DNA of 64,000 nt from Salinisphaera sp. G21_0 (GTDB lineage Bacteria > Pseudomonadota > Gammaproteobacteria > Pseudomonadales > Endozoicomonadaceae). The stretch spans positions 28,340 through 92,339 of the forward strand of contig NZ_JAGHQW010000025.1 of the NCBI RefSeq assembly GCF_017744115.1. Reading direction: 5' to 3'. The position numbers and the translations under genes were made by a program. Below the pieces are notes generated by a model that did not search any database, was not told the origin of the DNA, and saw nothing but the letters and a program-made list of their open reading frames with translations. This document shows positions 27,240 through 38,942 of this stretch, piece by piece. The stretch's first letter is position 1, and every line of letters starts with the position of its first letter.

Positions 27240-27620
27240 TATAGCTGTGGGTCATTCCAACCTGTCGTTGCTGTTTGGTGATAAAAAAGTGCCCCTGTGA
27301 AGTCTTTTTTCGGGGTACTCAAGATCCATAGAGCTGAAAAGTCAGCTATGCTCTGTCAGGAGAGTGCAGGCGACCTCTGACAATACAAAGCCTGTAATTA
27401 AATATATTTTTAGACTTAATAAATTGTGCTGCTGCCATCTGGAATTATGGGGCCGCAATAGCTTGAACCAGCAGGGGCGGTCGGAAAACATCCGACCCTA
27501 TCTGAGGGGGATTGTTCACTGACTGGCTATCGACATCATCAGTGACCTTTGTTTTTCAGCCATTCAGGGTTGTAAAAGCAGATTTCCCGGGATAAGCCCC
27601 AGACTCACGGGGTAAAGATC
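27240..27620. other. sdhB-sucA intergenic region
   Basis: No gene is visible in these 381 bp. A hairpin (AGTGCCCC near 27289 with GGGGTACT near 27315) and a second perfect 7-bp stem GGTCGGA/TCCGACC (27479-27497) are present. Neither has a T-run typical of an intrinsic terminator, so readthrough from sdh into suc is possible, as in E. coli. Confidence 0.5.
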
Positions 27621-30455
27621 ATGCAAGAAGGTGTAATGCAGCGGATGTGGAGTTCTTCCCACATTGCAGGGGGAAATGCTGCATACGTCGAGGATATGTA
27701 CGAACGCTATCTGCGCGATCCCAACAGCGTAGAAGTACAGTGGCGTGACTATTTTGAAAAGTTGCCCCCGGTTAGTGGTAGCGGAGCTGACGTTCCACAT
27801 TCTACCATCCAGGAAAATTTCATTCTTATGGCGCGTCAGCGTCAGACTACCCGCCCGATTCAGACTTCCTCGGTTTCCAGTGATCATGAACGCAAGCAGG
27901 TTCAGGTTTTGCGTTTGATCAGCGCTTTCCGGATTCGTGGTCATCAGCAGGCTGTTATCGATCCTCTTGGTGTGATGAAACGGGAAGAGTTTCCTGATTT
28001 ATCCCTTGCATACCACGGTCTCAGTGAAGCGGATCTGGATATCGAGTTTCAGACTTCAACGCTGTTTATTGGCAAGGAACACGCCTCTCTGCGGGAAATA
28101 TACGATGCCTTAAAAGCCACCTATTGCCAGTCAATTGGTGTTGAGTATATGCACATTCCCCAGACAGAAGAACGTCGCTGGTTTCAGAGTCGTATGGAAA
28201 GTGTTCGCAGCCGCCCGGAAGTAGGAGTTGAAGCCAAGCTGCACTTGCTGGAACGATTGACCGCAGCGGAAGGTCTGGAAAAATACCTGGGGACCAAGTT
28301 TCCCGGCACCAAACGGTTTGGTCTGGAAGGTGGTGAGTCTCTGATCCCCATGCTGGATGAGATTATTCAGCGCTCCGGCTCCTATGGTTCGAAAGAGCTG
28401 GTGATCGGCATGGCTCACCGTGGCCGCTTGAACGTGCTGGTCAATATTCTGGGTAAGAAGCCCGGTGATCTGTTTGACGAATTTGAAGGCAAGAAGCTGG
28501 TTGAACGAGGCTCCGGTGATGTGAAATACCATCAGGGCTTCTCTTCCAATGTGATGACGCCGGGTGGCGAGGTGCATCTTGCCCTGATGTTTAACCCATC
28601 CCATCTGGAAATTGTTACCCCGGTGGTTGAGGGGTCGGTCCGAGCCCGTCAGGACCGCCGAAAGGATTCAGTGGGCAACAAGGTGGTCCCTATTGCCATT
28701 CACGGTGATGCCGCTTTTGCGGGGCAGGGGGTTGTGATGGAAACCCTGCAGATGTCCCAGACCCGTGCCTATAAAACCGGTGGCACCATACATATCATCA
28801 TTAACAACCAGGTTGGCTTTACCACCAGTTTTCGCGAAGATGCCCGTTCGACGGAATACTGCACCGATGTTGCCAAGATTGTCGGGGCACCGATCCTTCA
28901 TGTTAACGGTGATGACCCTGAAGCGGTTCAGTTTGCCACTAAACTGGCCCTTGATTACCGGATGGAGTTCCATAAAGACATTGTTGTAGACCTCGTCTGC
29001 TACCGTCGTCGCGGGCACAATGAGGCGGATGAGCCATCCGCCACTCAGCCGATGATGTACAGCAAGATTAAATCCCATATGACTACCCGGGATCTTTATG
29101 CCAAGGTTTTGCTGGGCGAAGGTGTGATCAGTGAGGCGGCTGATAAAGAGCTGGTAGAGAGTTTCCGTAACGCCCTCGACAATGGTGAGCATGTGGTCAA
29201 GGCCCTGGTAAAAGAGCCTAATAAAGAGCTCTTTGTGGACTGGACACCCTATCTTGGTCACGAATGGACTGCTCGCCATGATACCCGTGTCGCCGTGGGA
29301 ACACTGCAATCATTAGGCCAGAAACTGTGTGAAATTCCCGAAGGCTTTTTGCTGCAGCGTCAGGTCAGCAAGATCGTTGAGGATCGCCGCAAGATGGCAG
29401 CAGGTGCCCTGCCGATTAACTGGGGGTGTGCTGAACTGCTGGCCTATGCGTCACTGCTAATGGAAGGCAGTGAAGTTCGAATTACCGGGCAGGATGTCGG
29501 ACGGGGAACATTTTCTCACCGCCATGCGGTATTTCATAATCAGAAAGATGGCTCGACTTTGGTGAACCTGACCAAACTTTCCCCGGAGCAGCCACGATTC
29601 CAGATCTGGGATTCATTTCTGTCCGAGGAAGCGGTTCTTGCTTTTGAGTACGGCTACGCAGCAACGACGCCCAATGCACTGGTTATCTGGGAAGCTCAGT
29701 TTGGTGATTTTGCCAACGGTGCCCAGGTGGTTATTGATCAGTTTATTTCCAGTGGCGAGCACAAGTGGGGGCGTCTGTCAGGCCTCACCATGTTGCTGCC
29801 CCATGGTTATGAGGGCCAGGGACCGGAGCACTCATCGGCCAGGCTTGAGCGATTTTTACAGTTGTGTGCGGAACACAATATTCAGGTCTGCGTTCCGACA
29901 ACGCCAGCCCAGGTGTTCCACATGTTGAGACGGCAGATGCTGCGTCCGTTGCGCAAGCCGTTGGTGGCATTTACCCCCAAGAGTTTGCTCCGTCACAAAC
30001 AGGCCACCTCCTCTCTGGAAGAGCTGGCAGAGGGTAGTTTCCAGACGATTATCCCTGAGGTTGACGGCCATGAACCATCAGCAATCACCCGGATGATTAT
30101 GTGCTCAGGCAAGGTCTACTATGACCTGTTGGAAAAGAAAAGAACGGAAGGGCTGACTGATACGGTGATTATCCGTATCGAACAGCTCTACCCATTCCCT
30201 CAGGACGACCTGGATGAGCTGATTACCAGCTATCCAAACCTGAAAGATGTGGTCTGGTGTCAGGAAGAGCCAATGAACCAGGGTGCGTGGTATTGTAGTC
30301 AGCATCATATGCGTCGCTCAGTTGCCGTTCATCCGAATAAAACAATGAGTCTCAAGTACGCAGGGCGCGAAGCATCAGCCGCTCCGGCATGTGGCTATAT
30401 GTCTACACATGCTCAGGAGCAGCAGAAGTTGGTAAATGATGCTTTCAGCATTTGA
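27621..30455 (+). CDS. sucA: 2-oxoglutarate dehydrogenase E1 component
   Basis: SucA decarboxylates 2-oxoglutarate with thiamine diphosphate and hands the succinyl group to SucB lipoyl domains. The 944-residue chain is full length: MWSSSHIAGGNAAYVEDMYERYL at the start, GMAHRGRLNVLVNILGK, the ThDP motif region HGDAAFAGQG...NNQVGFTT, and the transketolase-like C-terminal part GQDVGRGTFSHRHAV and PHGYEGQGPEHSSARLERFLQL. The start ATG 27621 may be replaced by ATG 27636. First gene of sucAB-lpd-sucCD. Confidence 0.97.
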   Translation: MQEGVMQRMWSSSHIAGGNAAYVEDMYERYLRDPNSVEVQWRDYFEKLPPVSGSGADVPHSTIQENFILMARQRQTTRPIQTSSVSSDHERKQVQVLRLISAFRIRGHQQAVIDPLGVMKREEFPDLSLAYHGLSEADLDIEFQTSTLFIGKEHASLREIYDALKATYCQSIGVEYMHIPQTEERRWFQSRMESVRSRPEVGVEAKLHLLERLTAAEGLEKYLGTKFPGTKRFGLEGGESLIPMLDEIIQRSGSYGSKELVIGMAHRGRLNVLVNILGKKPGDLFDEFEGKKLVERGSGDVKYHQGFSSNVMTPGGEVHLALMFNPSHLEIVTPVVEGSVRARQDRRKDSVGNKVVPIAIHGDAAFAGQGVVMETLQMSQTRAYKTGGTIHIIINNQVGFTTSFREDARSTEYCTDVAKIVGAPILHVNGDDPEAVQFATKLALDYRMEFHKDIVVDLVCYRRRGHNEADEPSATQPMMYSKIKSHMTTRDLYAKVLLGEGVISEAADKELVESFRNALDNGEHVVKALVKEPNKELFVDWTPYLGHEWTARHDTRVAVGTLQSLGQKLCEIPEGFLLQRQVSKIVEDRRKMAAGALPINWGCAELLAYASLLMEGSEVRITGQDVGRGTFSHRHAVFHNQKDGSTLVNLTKLSPEQPRFQIWDSFLSEEAVLAFEYGYAATTPNALVIWEAQFGDFANGAQVVIDQFISSGEHKWGRLSGLTMLLPHGYEGQGPEHSSARLERFLQLCAEHNIQVCVPTTPAQVFHMLRRQMLRPLRKPLVAFTPKSLLRHKQATSSLEELAEGSFQTIIPEVDGHEPSAITRMIMCSGKVYYDLLEKKRTEGLTDTVIIRIEQLYPFPQDDLDELITSYPNLKDVVWCQEEPMNQGAWYCSQHHMRRSVAVHPNKTMSLKYAGREASAAPACGYMSTHAQEQQKLVNDAFSI

Positions 30456-30593
30456 ATAATGATAATTTACTGCTCAAGCTGAGCAGTGATATTGGTTAAA
30501 CGGCCAGCAGGTATTTCTTATCGATCTGGCCAGAGCGTTTTACACAGTTTCTGTGGATAACGCTCAAAGGGGCGAAGACGCAAAGGATCAATA

Positions 30594-31838
30594 ATGGCCA
30601 CAGAAATTAAAGCACCTACCTTTCCTGAATCCGTTGCTGATGGCACTGTAGCAACCTGGCACAAGCAGCCCGGTGAGCAATGCCATCGGGATGAACTGCT
30701 GGTTGATATCGAAACCGATAAAGTGGTTCTTGAAGTTGTTGCACCGGCAGATGGTGTTTTGAGTGAAATTATCAAGCCTGAAGGTGAAGTTGTTCTCAGC
30801 AGTGAAGTGGTTGGAATCTTTCAGGAGGGTGTTTCTGCTGGCACTGCCCCGGCGGCTGCTGAAGCTTCAGCTACTCCGGCAGCTTCACCGGAAGCCATTA
30901 AGGAAGAGCCCATTCTCAATCCTGCAGCACGCCGGATGGCTGATGAGAAAGGCCTTGATCCAGCAGCCATTACCGGTACCGGTAAAGGTGGTCGTGTCAC
31001 CAAGGAAGATGTGGTTCGTCATGTTGAAGGTGGTGCTCAGGTATCACCTGCTCCGGCTGTAGCTGCCACTCCGGCAGTGCCCGCTGCTGCCGCACCAGCA
31101 CCTCAGGTCGAGGCAACCGCACCGGTGTTTTCCGGTGAGCGTGTAGAGAAACGGGTGCCCATGACCCGGCTACGTGCCAAAGTTGCCGAGCGTCTGGTTC
31201 AGGCTCAGCAGAATGCAGCCATGTTGACTACTTTCAACGAGATCAATATGAAGCCGGTTATGGAGCTTCGTGCCCAGTACAAAGATGTCTTTGAGAAACG
31301 TCATGGCGTACGACTCGGTTTCATGTCTTTCTTTGTCAAGGCCTGTGTTGAAGCGCTCCGCCGCCATCCGGTGGTCAATGCTTCTATTGATGGCAATGAT
31401 ATTGTCTACCATGGTTACCAGGATATTGGTGTTGCCGTTTCCAGTGATCGCGGGCTGGTTGTGCCAGTGCTTCGTAACACCGAAGACATGAGTCTTGCCG
31501 ATATTGAGGCAAAAATCCGTGAGTTCGGTAAAAAGGCAATGGATGGAAAGCTTGGCATTGATGAAATGACCGGTGGCACGTTCACCATTTCCAATGGCGG
31601 TGTATTCGGTTCACTGTTGTCAACGCCCATCCTGAATCCACCACAGTCGGCAATTCTGGGAATGCATAAAATTCAGGAGCGTCCTATGGCGGTTAACGGC
31701 AAGGTTGAAATTTTACCCATGATGTACCTTGCCCTGTCCTATGATCACCGACTACTGGATGGCAAGGACGCAGTCACCTTTCTCGTGACCATCAAGGAAC
31801 TACTGGAAGATCCGGCCAGAATGCTTCTGGATGTTTGA
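30594..31838 (+). CDS. sucB: 2-oxoglutarate dehydrogenase E2 (dihydrolipoyl succinyltransferase)
   Basis: SucB forms the core of the 2-oxoglutarate dehydrogenase complex. Residues 1-75 form one lipoyl domain with [11 protein letters not shown] (lipoylated Lys), followed by an Ala/Pro-rich linker, a peripheral subunit-binding domain ([33 protein letters not shown]), a second linker and the catalytic domain ending in [19 protein letters not shown] with the active-site His/Asp motif. 414 residues, as usual for the family. Confidence 0.96.
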   Translation: MATEIKAPTFPESVADGTVATWHKQPGEQCHRDELLVDIETDKVVLEVVAPADGVLSEIIKPEGEVVLSSEVVGIFQEGVSAGTAPAAAEASATPAASPEAIKEEPILNPAARRMADEKGLDPAAITGTGKGGRVTKEDVVRHVEGGAQVSPAPAVAATPAVPAAAAPAPQVEATAPVFSGERVEKRVPMTRLRAKVAERLVQAQQNAAMLTTFNEINMKPVMELRAQYKDVFEKRHGVRLGFMSFFVKACVEALRRHPVVNASIDGNDIVYHGYQDIGVAVSSDRGLVVPVLRNTEDMSLADIEAKIREFGKKAMDGKLGIDEMTGGTFTISNGGVFGSLLSTPILNPPQSAILGMHKIQERPMAVNGKVEILPMMYLALSYDHRLLDGKDAVTFLVTIKELLEDPARMLLDV

Positions 31839-31939
31839 TTCCGGATTGTATCGGGCAGCCTTATTTTTTCTATCAAGTTTTGCTGCCCATTGATTGACTT
31901 GACCCGTATACCTTGTTTTATAAACCGTTTTGGAAATAA

Positions 31940-33382
<1,443 letters not shown>

Positions 33383-33391
33383 ACGTATCTT

Positions 33392-33427
33392 AAGGGGAGC
33401 GGTCAGGGCCGACTTGCTCCTTTCTTC
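33392..33427 (+). terminator. Possible attenuator between lpdA and sucC
   Basis: GGAGC (33396-33400) and GCTCC (33416-33420) form a stem extended by imperfect GGTC/GAC pairing, followed by TTTCTTC. The stem is imperfect and the T-run interrupted, so partial termination is the most that can be suggested. Confidence 0.3.
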
Positions 33428-33503
33428 ATAGACAATATCCAGGGATATGGTTTGACGAGAAACTTAAAAACAACGCTCAAATAAAAAAGAGGGCCGCGTC
33501 AGA

Positions 33504-34670
33504 ATGAATCTTCATGAATATCAGGGCAAACAACTCTTTGCCAAATATGGTCTGCCTGTATCTCAGGGCGTCGCTGCGGATACGCCAGAGCAGGCCGCTG
33601 CTGCTGCCGATGAAATCGGTGGTAATCAGTGGGTGGTTAAGGCCCAGGTTCACGCCGGTGGTCGTGGTAAGGCGGGTGGTGTGAAATTGGTCTCCAGCAA
33701 AGACGAAATCCGCGCGTTCGCCGAGCAGTGGTTAGGGAAAAACCTGGTCACTTATCAGACCGATGAAAATGGCCAGCCGGTCAGCAAGATACTGGTTGAA
33801 AGCTGCACTGATATTGATCAAGAGCTTTATCTTGGCGCTGTTGTTGATCGCGCAACCCGTCGCATCGTGTTTATGGCCTCCACTGAAGGTGGGGTTGAAA
33901 TTGAGAAGGTGGCGGAAGAAACGCCGGAAAAAATCCTTAAGGCGACCATTGATCCCTTGACCGGTGCCCAACCTTATCAGGCCCGTGAACTGGCCTTCAA
34001 ACTGGGTCTGGAAGGAAAACAGATCAAGCAGTTTACTCAGATTTTCCTCGGTTTGGCGAAACTCTTCCAGGAGTGCGATCTTGCCCTGCTGGAGATCAAC
34101 CCGCTGGTTATCACTAAAGAGGGTGACCTGCACTGTCTGGATGCGAAAATCAACATTGACAGCAACGCACTGTACCGTCAGCCACAGTTGAAAGCCATGC
34201 ATGACCCTTCCCAGGAAGATGCCCGTGAAGCCCATGCTGCTGAGTGGGAGCTGAACTACGTCGCACTGGATGGCAACATTGGCTGTATGGTAAATGGTGC
34301 AGGCCTTGCCATGGGTACCATGGATATTGTCAAGCTGCATGGCGGTGCGCCTGCCAACTTCCTGGATGTTGGTGGTGGTGCAACCAAAGAGCGTGTCACC
34401 GAAGCCTTCAAGATCATTCTTTCCGATGACAGTGTGAAAGCCGTTCTGGTCAATATCTTTGGTGGTATTGTCCGCTGTGACCTGATTGCTGAAGGTATTA
34501 TCGGTGCGGTGAAAGAAGTCGGGGTTGAAGTCCCTGTGGTGGTTCGCCTGGAAGGCAACAATGCTGATCTGGGTGCGCAGACCCTTGCCAATAGTGGACT
34601 TGATATCATCGCGGCCAACAGTTTGACCGAGGCTGCCCAGCAGGTAGTTAAGGCAGCGGGGAACCAGTAA
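33504..34670 (+). CDS. sucC: Succinyl-CoA synthetase beta subunit
   Basis: SucC, with SucD, converts succinyl-CoA to succinate with substrate-level phosphorylation. The 388-residue protein starts [19 protein letters not shown], has the ATP-grasp region [19 protein letters not shown], and ends with [17 protein letters not shown] and [16 protein letters not shown]. Its stop overlaps the sucD start (TAATG). Confidence 0.97.
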   Translation: MNLHEYQGKQLFAKYGLPVSQGVAADTPEQAAAAADEIGGNQWVVKAQVHAGGRGKAGGVKLVSSKDEIRAFAEQWLGKNLVTYQTDENGQPVSKILVESCTDIDQELYLGAVVDRATRRIVFMASTEGGVEIEKVAEETPEKILKATIDPLTGAQPYQARELAFKLGLEGKQIKQFTQIFLGLAKLFQECDLALLEINPLVITKEGDLHCLDAKINIDSNALYRQPQLKAMHDPSQEDAREAHAAEWELNYVALDGNIGCMVNGAGLAMGTMDIVKLHGGAPANFLDVGGGATKERVTEAFKIILSDDSVKAVLVNIFGGIVRCDLIAEGIIGAVKEVGVEVPVVVRLEGNNADLGAQTLANSGLDIIAANSLTEAAQQVVKAAGNQ

Positions 34671-35542
34671 TGAGCATTTTAATTAATAAAGACACCAAAG
34701 TTATCTGCCAGGGGTTCACCGGTTCCCAGGGTACTTTTCACTCCGAACAGGCCATTGCTTACGGTACCCGGATGGTGGGTGGTGTAACACCGGGTAAAGG
34801 TGGTCAGACTCACCTGGGTCTGCCCGTATTCAATACGGTGGCTGAAGCGGTTGATCAGACCGGTGCTGAAGCTTCGGTTATCTACGTTCCTGCTCCTTTC
34901 TGTAAGGACTCCATTCTTGAAGCTGCTTATGCTGGCATCAAGCTGATTGTCTGCATCACTGAAGGTATTCCTACGCTGGATATGCTGGAATGCAAAGTTA
35001 AGTGTGATGAGTTGGGGGTTTGTCTTATCGGTCCAAACTGTCCGGGTGTTATCACGCCGGGTGAGTGTAAGATCGGTATTATGCCCGGCCATATCCATCT
35101 GCCGGGCAAGGTGGGTATTGTTTCCCGTTCCGGTACATTGACATATGAAGCGGTCAAACAGACCACCGATTATGGCTTTGGCCAGTCTACCTGTGTTGGT
35201 ATTGGTGGTGACCCTATTCCCGGTTCTAACTTTATCGATATTCTGGAACTGTTCGAGAATGATGATAAGACCGAAGCCATCGTGATGATTGGTGAAATCG
35301 GTGGTTCTGCCGAAGAAGAAGCGGCTGCTTATATCAAGGAACATGTCACCAAACCCGTCGTCTCTTACATTGCCGGTGTAACAGCGCCTCCTGGCAAGCG
35401 TATGGGGCATGCCGGTGCGATTATCGCTGGTGGCAAGGGGACTGCCGATGAGAAGTTTGCGGCACTTGAATCAGCAGGTGTCAAGACGGTTCGAAGTCTG
35501 GCGGATATCGGTGAAGCTCTGAAAGAAGTGACCGGTTGGTAA
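34670..35542 (+). CDS. sucD: Succinyl-CoA synthetase alpha subunit
   Basis: The 290-residue alpha subunit carries the CoA-binding domain ([26 protein letters not shown]) and the phosphohistidine, in the segment [19 protein letters not shown] (His). [20 protein letters not shown] is the usual central signature. It is the last gene of the suc operon and is followed by a strong terminator. Confidence 0.97.
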   Translation: MSILINKDTKVICQGFTGSQGTFHSEQAIAYGTRMVGGVTPGKGGQTHLGLPVFNTVAEAVDQTGAEASVIYVPAPFCKDSILEAAYAGIKLIVCITEGIPTLDMLECKVKCDELGVCLIGPNCPGVITPGECKIGIMPGHIHLPGKVGIVSRSGTLTYEAVKQTTDYGFGQSTCVGIGGDPIPGSNFIDILELFENDDKTEAIVMIGEIGGSAEEEAAAYIKEHVTKPVVSYIAGVTAPPGKRMGHAGAIIAGGKGTADEKFAALESAGVKTVRSLADIGEALKEVTGW

Positions 35543-35564
35543 AACAATCGGTTCAGGTAACACT

Positions 35565-35594
35565 AAAAAGGCCGGATTTATTTCCGGCCTTTTT
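35565..35594. terminator. Bidirectional terminator between sucD and yqhD
   Basis: AAAAAGGCCGGA (35565-35576) pairs perfectly with TCCGGCCTTTTT (35583-35594) around a 6-base loop. It has T-runs on both strands and sits between the convergent stops of sucD and yqhD, so it can serve both. Confidence 0.9.
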
Positions 35595-35619
35595 GTGATG
35601 GAAAATACTGAATCAGTGC

Positions 35620-36783
35620 TCAGGCTGCGTAAGCATCTTCAAGGATTTCACGGGAAGTATTGAGATCCTGGTCACCGGTCTCTGACAGAGCCGTCATGCC
35701 ATGGGCCTCCAGAGCCTTGATCACGTTCTCAATCTGGTTATGCTCAACACCATACTGTGACAGTCGTGTTTTCACACCCAGTGATTCAAAGAAATCGCGG
35801 GTTTTCTCAATAGCGAGATCAATCTTCTCATCGTCGCTACCTTCTCTGATATCCCAAACGCGTTCTGCATACTGCACCAATTTTGCCCGCTTCTTATCTT
35901 TGCGCAGCTTCCACAGGGACGGCAGAACCACCGCCAGACTCTGGGCGTGGTCCAGACCAAACAGGTCAGTTAGCTCGTGGCCAATCATATGAGTGCCCCA
36001 GTCCTGGGGAACGCCGACACCAATATAGCCATTCAGTGCCGAAGTAGCGCTCCACATCAGGTTGGCTCGGGCATCGTAGTTTTCTGGCTCAGCCAGTGTT
36101 ACCGGGCCCACTTCAATCAGCGTTTTCAGAATACCTTCCGCCATACGATCCTGAATCTGGGCGTCAACAGGGTAGGTAGCATACTGCTCAAGCACATGAA
36201 CGAATGCATCAACTATGCCATTAGCAATTTGAACTGGTGGCAGGGTGAAGGTCAGTGATGGATCCAGAATGGAAAACTGAGGGTAGAGCAGTGGACTCAT
36301 AACCGGCAGTTTACCAATGTCGTGAGAAATAACGGCACCCATGTTCATTTCGGAACCCGTGGCTGGTAAGGTCGCAACCGTAGCCAGTGGAATGGCAGTG
36401 GTGATCGGCGCACCGGCAAAACCTGCCTTAAGCAGATCCACCTCGTCACCTTCATAAGGTGCAGCTGCAGCAACAAACTTGGTGCCATCCATGACAGAGC
36501 CGCCACCAACCGCCAGCAGGAAGTCGATATTTTCAGCGCGGACGATCTCAACAGCTTTCATCAGGGTAGTGAATTTCGGGTTTGGCTCGATACCGCTGAA
36601 CTCAAGGACCTCACGGTTACCTAAGCCGGCCAGCACTTTTTCCAGGGTGCCAAATTTCTTGACACTGCCACCGCCGTATAGGACCAGTACTTTGGCATTA
36701 GCCGGTACCAGTTGATCCAGTTCCTGCAGACGGTCCTGGCCAAACACAATGTGGGTTGGGTTTTGATAATTAAAATTCATCAT
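35620..36783 (-). CDS. yqhD: NADPH-dependent aldehyde reductase / iron-containing alcohol dehydrogenase
   Basis: A 387-residue group III (iron-activated) alcohol dehydrogenase close to E. coli YqhD, which reduces short aldehydes such as glyoxal and methylglyoxal with NADPH. The cofactor motif YGGGSVKK (35-45), AVGGGSVMDGTKFVAAA and LPATGSE are present, and the metal ligands are in DAFVHVLEQY (Asp, His) and GHELTDLFGLDHAQSLAVVLP (two His). The E. coli-like order, yqhD divergent from an AraC-type yqhC activator, is preserved, supporting aldehyde-induced control. Confidence 0.93.
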   Translation of the reverse strand: MMNFNYQNPTHIVFGQDRLQELDQLVPANAKVLVLYGGGSVKKFGTLEKVLAGLGNREVLEFSGIEPNPKFTTLMKAVEIVRAENIDFLLAVGGGSVMDGTKFVAAAAPYEGDEVDLLKAGFAGAPITTAIPLATVATLPATGSEMNMGAVISHDIGKLPVMSPLLYPQFSILDPSLTFTLPPVQIANGIVDAFVHVLEQYATYPVDAQIQDRMAEGILKTLIEVGPVTLAEPENYDARANLMWSATSALNGYIGVGVPQDWGTHMIGHELTDLFGLDHAQSLAVVLPSLWKLRKDKKRAKLVQYAERVWDIREGSDDEKIDLAIEKTRDFFESLGVKTRLSQYGVEHNQIENVIKALEAHGMTALSETGDQDLNTSREILEDAYAA

Positions 36784-36947
36784 TGCGATTCTTCCTCATG
36801 AGTGGTCAAGCGTAGATTATCGTTTCTGTGCAGGAATAGAATGACCATAACTGGCAAAGTCATGCCTAAAACGATCAGGGGTGGTTTTTTTATGTATTGG
36901 GTGAAGCTATGCTGTGACGAAGTAAATTACCGATCAGAAGATAACTC

Positions 36948-37823
36948 ATGACGCCATTAGTTCAGACCCTCTCTCTTTTGGCCAAAGAAGAGGGCTATAA
37001 CAAAACCCATATTCCCGGCGTTGGCGTTCTAAAAGCCAGCGAATCCAGAGAGCGTGAGCCACTGTGTTATAGCCAGGGCATTTTTATTGTTGCCCAGAGT
37101 GCAAAACGGATTTACCTGGAGCAGCAGACTTATGAATATAATCCGGATAACTATCTGGTACTGACCTTGCCTATTCCTGCGGAATGCGAAACCATCGTTG
37201 TAGAAGATAAACCGTTGTTATCCATGCTGGTGGATATCGATATCAGCCTGTTGCATCCGCTGGTGCGGTTGTTCGACCATCATCAACAGGCGACAGACAC
37301 CATGGAAGATCTGTTAGAGGCAGGAAGCAGCCTATATGTCAGCCCGGTGACGGATTCTTTCTCAGCAACGGTGTTAAGGCTGGCTCAGTGCCTTCACTCG
37401 CCGCTGGAGAGTGAAGCGTTAGGAAAAGGGCTGGTGCAAGAGTTGCTTTTTCATGTTCTTAACGGGGAGCAGGCCGCGCCATTATTTGCCCTGGCCAGAC
37501 ACAATACGCATATTGCCCGTCTTGAGCGGGCAATGAAGTATATGCACGAGCATTATGATCAGTCCCTTGATGTTGGGTGCCTGGCCTCTATGGCTAATAT
37601 GAGCCCATCAACCTTCCATCGTAATTTCCGGCATATGACGTCATCGTCGCCTATTCAGTACCTGAAGAAACTGCGCCTGAGTCGGGCCAGAGAGTTGTTG
37701 CAGGATCATGGGGTCAGAGTAAAGCAGGCAGCTGCGGAGGTTGGCTATGAGAGCCCAACGCAATTCAGCAGGGAATTTAAACGTTACTTTGGGTTAACGC
37801 CTCAGGCATGTGCGGCAGCCTGA
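36948..37823 (+). CDS. AraC-family regulator, YqhC-like
   Basis: A 291-residue regulator with an N-terminal AraC_N-type cupin sensor (residues about 1-165: VFIVAQSAKRIYLEQQTYEYNPDNYLVLTLPIPAECET) and a C-terminal double helix-turn-helix (residues about 190-290: DVGCLASMANMSPSTFHRNFRHMT and RVKQAAAEVGYESPTQFSREFKRYFG). It is divergent from yqhD with 164 bp between starts, as yqhC is in E. coli, where YqhC activates yqhD in response to aldehydes. The symbol is withheld because the target is inferred from position. Confidence 0.87.
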   Translation: MTPLVQTLSLLAKEEGYNKTHIPGVGVLKASESREREPLCYSQGIFIVAQSAKRIYLEQQTYEYNPDNYLVLTLPIPAECETIVVEDKPLLSMLVDIDISLLHPLVRLFDHHQQATDTMEDLLEAGSSLYVSPVTDSFSATVLRLAQCLHSPLESEALGKGLVQELLFHVLNGEQAAPLFALARHNTHIARLERAMKYMHEHYDQSLDVGCLASMANMSPSTFHRNFRHMTSSSPIQYLKKLRLSRARELLQDHGVRVKQAAAEVGYESPTQFSREFKRYFGLTPQACAAA

Positions 37824-37969
37824 TTTTTTCAGGTGGTGGCAGGGCTTATTAGCCACTGCCTGAAGTAAGGGAGCTGCTTTCCATTTCCACTGTTGCCTTT
37901 TTGTGGTGTTCTTATAGCCATTGCTGTGAAATTTCCTTATTCTCCCGCTTTTTTCTCAGGAGCTTGCCA

Positions 37970-38848
37970 GTGGATGCCCTTGATCTGAATCCGGACAAAT
38001 ATCGACTTGCCAGAGCTCTACGCCCTTTCTCTTATTCTGTCGCCCTCGTCACCTGTGGCCTTGGCGTGGTATTGGCTTATCAGCAGGGTGTTGGTGACTG
38101 GCGCAGAGCACTGCTGGTCATGTTGGCTGGCCTATTACTTCAGACAGCCAGCAATCTTGCCAATGATCATGCTGATCTGGTGTTGTGGAAAAAACGTTCT
38201 GGCGAGTTGGCAAGGCAGGTGGTTAATCAGATCCATCGAAACTTTATACTGGCGGGTGTATGCGCCCTGATTGCCTGCATGGTGGGACTATTATTGGTGA
38301 TCGATGTTGGCTGGCCGTTATTGTTGCTTGGTGTCTTTGGTGTTGTCGGTGGCTATTTTTATACCGGTGAACCCATTGTCTACAAACATCGCGGCTGGGG
38401 AGTGCCCGCAGTATTTCTGTTCACTGGCGTGCTGATGGTCAGTGGTGCCTTTTATGCCGTTGGGGGGTACTGGAATAATGAAGTGGTCTGGATGTCGATT
38501 CCGGTGAGCTTGCTGGCTTCTGCGCTGTTGCTATCCAATGAGATCCGGGATTACCTGGATGATATCAGTCACAATATCCGTACGTTAACCGTTCGTATGG
38601 GATTGGTTCAAGCGAAATGCCTTTATGTCGTGCTTTTGCTGGCAGGGTTTCCTGTCAGTTTTATGTTGTACTATTTGGGAGAGCTGGATAACCCTCTTTA
38701 TCTACTGATAGCGCTGCCTTTTGCCATTGCGCCTATCAAATTGCTTGCCAACCATTCAAGTGATGCTGAAATGGTCCGTTTGCCTCCTCTGACGGGACGT
38801 TTTTTTATCATCTTTGGCTTGGGCTTTATGCTTTCAATTGTTTTTTAG
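37970..38848 (+). CDS. UbiA-superfamily prenyltransferase, MenA-like
   Basis: A 292-residue integral membrane protein with eight or nine hydrophobic helices. The first Asp-rich motif is NLANDHADLV and the second is NEIRDYLDDISHNIRTLTVRMG, which resembles the NxRDxxxD...RTLAxRxG of MenA-type (1,4-dihydroxy-2-naphthoate) prenyltransferases more than UbiA. The GTG at 37970 is preceded by AGGAG at 7 bases; a frame back to 37901 lacks such a site. No men or ubi genes are nearby, so the substrate is uncertain. It is possibly transcribed after the AraC-type gene. Confidence 0.75.
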   Translation: MDALDLNPDKYRLARALRPFSYSVALVTCGLGVVLAYQQGVGDWRRALLVMLAGLLLQTASNLANDHADLVLWKKRSGELARQVVNQIHRNFILAGVCALIACMVGLLLVIDVGWPLLLLGVFGVVGGYFYTGEPIVYKHRGWGVPAVFLFTGVLMVSGAFYAVGGYWNNEVVWMSIPVSLLASALLLSNEIRDYLDDISHNIRTLTVRMGLVQAKCLYVVLLLAGFPVSFMLYYLGELDNPLYLLIALPFAIAPIKLLANHSSDAEMVRLPPLTGRFFIIFGLGFMLSIVF

Positions 38849-38876
38849 AGGAGAAGAGAGCCTTGATATACAAAAC

Positions 38877-38897
38877 ACCCGATGTCGTTTATCGGGT
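38877..38897. terminator. Hairpin between prenyltransferase gene and gspD
   Basis: ACCCGAT (38877-38883) and ATCGGGT (38891-38897) form a perfect 7-bp stem between two convergent genes. On the minus strand it is followed by GTTTTG, so it may end the gspCD transcript. Confidence 0.5.
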
Positions 38898-38942
38898 ATC
38901 TTAAAACCTGCTTTAGTCTGGGCATAATACAGGCCAGTACCG